From positions 3,475,152-3,539,151 of the forward strand of contig CANTUZ010000027.1 of NCBI GenBank assembly GCA_947846985.1: a stretch of 64,000 nucleotides of DNA, read 5' to 3'. This DNA comes from Fratercula arctica. Its lineage: Eukaryota > Chordata > Aves > Charadriiformes > Alcidae. The notes beneath the pieces are model-generated. The model saw nothing but the letters and a program-made list of their open reading frames with translations. It was not told the DNA's origin and ran no database searches. Position 1 is the first letter of the stretch. Every line of letters begins with the position of its first letter. Positions 61,628-64,000 of this stretch are shown here, in pieces. A program made the position numbers and the translations under genes.

Positions 61628-62178
61628 CCTGCCACGACATCTTGTCTCTAAATTGGAGAGACCTGGATTTGATGGATGGACGCTCAGTGGTTAAGGAATT
61701 GGCTGTATGGTCACATTCAAAGAGTTGTGGTCCATGGCTCGTGTCCAAGTGGATGATCAGTGACAAATGGGAGTTCCTCAGGGGTCTGTAGAGAGTTGGG
61801 TTGTTCAGCCTGGAGAAGAGAAGGCTCCAGGGAGACCTTATGGCGCTTTCAGTACCTGAAGGGGGCCTACAGGAAAGATGGGGAGGGACTCTTTATGAGG
61901 GAGTGTAGCAATAGGACGAGGGGTAAGAGTTTTTAAACTGAAAGAGGGTAGATTTAGATTAGATATCAGGAAGAAATTCTTTACTGTGAGGGTGGTGAGA
62001 CACTGGAACAGGTTGCCCAGCAAAGTTGTGGATGCCCCATCCCTGGAAGTGTTCAAGGCCAGGTTGGATGGGGCTTTGAGCAACCTAGCCTAGTGGAAGG
62101 TGTCTCTGCCCATGGCCGGGGAGTTGGAACTAGATGATCTTTAAGGTCCCTTCCAACTCTAACCATTCTGTGATTCTA
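61628..62178 (+). mobile_element. CR1 LINE 3' portion (late ORF2 and 3' end), direct orientation
   Basis: On the plus strand the sequence starts near LVSKLERPGFDGWT (61640-61680), a reverse transcriptase segment downstream of the catalytic core. It continues in broken frame to GVPQGSV near 61785. It then jumps to the C-terminal region (LFSLEKRRLQGDL near 61800-61840) and runs in broken frames through matches to RFRLDIRKKFFTVRVVRHW and PSLEVFKARLDGALSNL. The untranslated end follows, with the usual GGTCCCTTCCAACTCTAACC. About 170 codons are missing between VPQGSV and LFSLEK. The element ends in the CR1 terminal repeat ATTCTGTG plus ATTCTA at 62165-62178. It may be part of the same insertion as the inverted segment to its left. 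Confidence 0.88.
62165..62178 (+). repeat. CR1 3'-terminal repeat
   Basis: ATTCTGTG followed by ATTCTA, the short tandem repeat that ends avian CR1 elements and marks their orientation. Confidence 0.9.
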
Positions 62179-62384
62179 GAATACCAGGAAGTTTACGCAG
62201 TCAGCATCAGCCACAGCTAACACAAGCTTTTTCTGTTTGAAAAGCTCTTAGCACAGGTGTTCATTAACTTTAAAAGTCCTTTAAAAACTACATACACAAA
62301 ACTGAATCATTCTCAAAAATAGCCACACATAGGGATATAAATTGCAGGGAAACCAATGATTCAAACTTTGAAATTAACTGAGCA
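62179..62384. other. Unassigned A/T-rich spacer
   Basis: About 200 bp of low-GC sequence between the CR1 3' end and the GC-richer 5' region of the next element. No gene or repeat family was recognised. Confidence 0.5.
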
Positions 62385-62922
62385 GTGGCAGCAGCAGCAG
62401 ATGTTGCTGCATGCCGCGAGGAGTGTGAGGCTTGTGAGGTCCCCGGGGATATGCCTGAGAGGGTTCTAGGCCCCTGTCACCCTTGGGCTGTGTGTGTAGA
62501 GAGATCAGCCAGCAAGCGACAGGTCTTGCAAGAAAGGTGTTGTGGAGAGTTGGGCGGTGACAGCATTCCCTGCAGCCAGTTCAAACTGGGAGAAGCCACA
62601 TATAACTGGCCCCTAGGGAGCACCAGCGAGCAGGGTGCCCAAACAGGGAGTGGTGTCTGTTGGGAACAGTGTTGGCAGTTTGCATGGAAGGGGACCACGC
62701 TCTCAGTTATTGGGCTGCTGCCTGCTTTGCTCACCAGCAGGCTTAGGCTGCAGTCCCAATGGTAATACCAGCTAGCTGGTGGCTGTGCAAGCCTACCTGG
62801 AAGCTTGAGGTCTCCTGTGAATTAGAATTAGAAAGATGGCATCTTTCAAAAGAATTACCATTTTATAAGTGAGACATTTTTTTCCTGAGACCTACAAGGA
62901 GACTGTGACTTGCTGAAAGAAA
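62385..62922 (+). mobile_element. Probable CR1 5' region with a 126-codon open frame
   Basis: This GC-richer stretch precedes the second ORF1 copy. It shares the TGGCAGTTTGCATGGAAGG segment (62673-62691) with the corresponding place in copy 1 (58318-58336, TGGCAGTTTGCGTGGAAGG). That supports its being the element's 5' region. It contains an uninterrupted frame at 62385-62765 starting MAAAADVAACREECEACE and rich in cysteine. I do not recognise a protein family for it. Intactness in an otherwise broken element may be chance. The part after about 62820 is A/T-rich. Confidence 0.45.
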
Positions 62923-63855
62923 ATGGTGTCCACTTGCTGCAACTGCAAGGCTGAGGCTGAAACCCAAACAGAAGCCACTACAGCCTATCTATGCTGATGT
63001 CTCCACCCCAAACAGACCTTCCAAGGACTGAAATAGCTGTCCAGACCTTAGACTGCATGGAGCTCCAGCACCTGGAAGTCCCCCTAGCACCTGAAGGTAG
63101 TGGTGGATGTCATAGCTACAAGCGTGCCTAGCTAGAAGAACTCTTGAAACAAGTAGCTGTGTTGCAAGAGGAGCTCAACAGGCAGCGCAGTATCCAGGAA
63201 TGTGAGCAGGAGATCGATACGTGGTATGGTGTGCTGTCCCAGGCTGAGTGACAGCCCTGCCTTACGGCTGTGCAAGGGGAAGATAAGCCCGAATTCAGCA
63301 TCAAGCTGACTGACACAAATAACTCATGAGATGAAAGAGACTGGACCCTTGTCTCTCTTCGGGGCAGAAGGAAGAATCTTCCCCCTTCCATGAAGTGCCC
63401 CTATGTAACAGATATGATGCTCTGGGGGTGGAGAATGAGAGCGCAAGTAACGGACAGGATCCAAGAGAAGATGACCATGCAAAGTTGATCCAATGACCCA
63501 CCTGCATGAGAACCAGTGCCACCAGAAAAGCATGTGAAGTATTGCTAATTGGAGATTTCTTACTGAGATGCACCGAAGCACCCATTTCCTGTCCAGACGA
63601 TTTCTCTGGAGAAGTCTGCTGCCTACTAAGAGCTAGTATTCATGACATCACTGAGAGGCTGCTGAGCCTGGTGAACCCTACAGATTATCATCCACTCAAC
63701 TGTTCCACGGTAGGGTCTAATGATACTGGAATGAGGCAACTTAGAACCATCAAAAGAAACTATATGTCCCTCGGGGCAATGTTAAAACGGACCTGGAGCA
63801 ACAGGGTGGTGTTCTCTATCCTCCCAGTCAGAGGAAGAGCTTCAGGAAGGAGGAG
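62923..63855 (+). pseudogene. CR1 LINE ORF1 (SGNH/esterase-type), decayed copy 2
   Basis: The start at 62923 gives MVSTCCNCKAEAETQTEATT followed by a stop, matching the usual avian CR1 ORF1 N-terminus. Then come LEELLKQVAVLQEELNRQRS and IQECEQEIDTWYGVLSQAE (63131-63250), a coiled-coil region; DERDWTLVSLRGRRK (63330-63375); a NRYDALGVEN-like segment (63407-63437); and the esterase domain from 63544 with IGDFLLRCTEAP. In the last, the catalytic GDS of the family reads GDF. EVCCLLRASIHDITERL and VGSNDTGM follow; the latter is the conserved GxND block. The frame reaches FSILPVRGRASGRRS and is cut at 63855 by an LTR. Stops and frameshifts lie before 63500; the last 120 codons are open. It is a different subfamily from copy 1, judging from the coiled-coil sequence. 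Confidence 0.85.
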
Positions 63856-64000
63856 TGTCCTGGTTTGAGGTTAAAACAGAACCAACTTTCTGTTCAGTAA
63901 TTTTACTTCTTAGCTAGGCCTCTTCTAACGCTCTGAAATTAACAGCATGTTGTGTCGAAAACGGTTCGTTCTCAGAGTGATAAGACCGGATGTTTACAGT
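63856..64000 (+). mobile_element. Start of an avian endogenous retrovirus LTR, cut by the window end
   Basis: The sequence from TGTCCTGGTTTGAGG to the window end matches the start of a familiar bird LTR type, with TTCAGTAATTTTACTTCTTAG and GTTCTCAGAGTGATAAGACC. It interrupts the CR1 ORF1 copy exactly at 63855. The expected left target repeat is AGGAG (63851-63855); its partner lies beyond the window. It shares the first ten bases with the solo LTR at 60492 but then differs, so it is another family. Whether it is a solo LTR or leads into a provirus cannot be seen. Confidence 0.75.

Noticed and set aside
57171..64000. Host protein-coding gene or exon
   Set aside because: All recognisable protein similarity here is to CR1 elements; no other conserved frame with plausible splice sites was found by reading.

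Overview
This window is eukaryotic and almost certainly avian. It holds no recognisable host gene. Positions 1-56970 are one uninterrupted tandem satellite array. A run of exactly 200 N (56971-57170) follows, and the last 6.8 kb are ordinary interspersed-repeat DNA. The bird assignment rests on that last part. It contains several pieces of CR1 LINEs: ORF1 with an SGNH/esterase-type domain, ORF2 endonuclease and reverse transcriptase pieces, and a 3' end carrying the ATTCTGTG terminal repeat. It also contains LTRs beginning TGTCCTGGTT, like those of bird endogenous retroviruses. I cannot name the species.

Satellite (1-56970). Monomers come in two sizes, about 222 bp and 196 bp. The short form lacks one precise 26-bp block and carries linked base differences. 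Every monomer has the same order: a box around CTGCAGATCCC, a TTACCTGCC motif, a CAATGGCTG motif, AACAGGTCGTTCA, a C-rich block, and an A/T-rich tail that exists in at least eight variants. I counted 14 monomers in one 2,994-bp unit (mean 214 bp), which extrapolates to roughly 265 monomers. The tail variants occur in a fixed order, giving higher-order repeats. I can trace tandem duplications with periods of 442, 2,994, 4,799 and 6,765 bp, and a segment of about 17.4 kb (about 3.99-21.45 kb) repeated at an offset of 29,818/29,819 bp (about 33.8-51.3 kb). The last 2.4 kb before the gap is a mosaic of hybrid monomers. The array runs off the left edge of the window and into the gap, so its true size is unknown. 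A centromeric or other heterochromatic role is plausible but is not shown by the sequence.

Right flank (57171-64000). After about 0.9 kb of unassigned A/T-rich DNA come the following: a decayed CR1 ORF1 copy (+, about 58.06-59.55 kb); a short ORF1 fragment (+, 59625-59752); an inverted CR1 ORF2 5' half (-, about 59757-61627) split by a complete solo LTR (60492-60837) with perfect 5-bp target duplications; a direct CR1 ORF2 tail plus 3' end (+, about 61628-62178); about 200 bp of unassigned DNA; a second CR1 5' region and ORF1 (+, about 62385-63855); and the start of another LTR (63856 to the window end) that interrupts that ORF1. The inverted-then-direct arrangement at 59.76-62.18 kb fits a 5' inversion of the twin-priming kind. 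All coding remnants are broken. Nothing here looks like a functional gene system. The notable content is the structure of the satellite.
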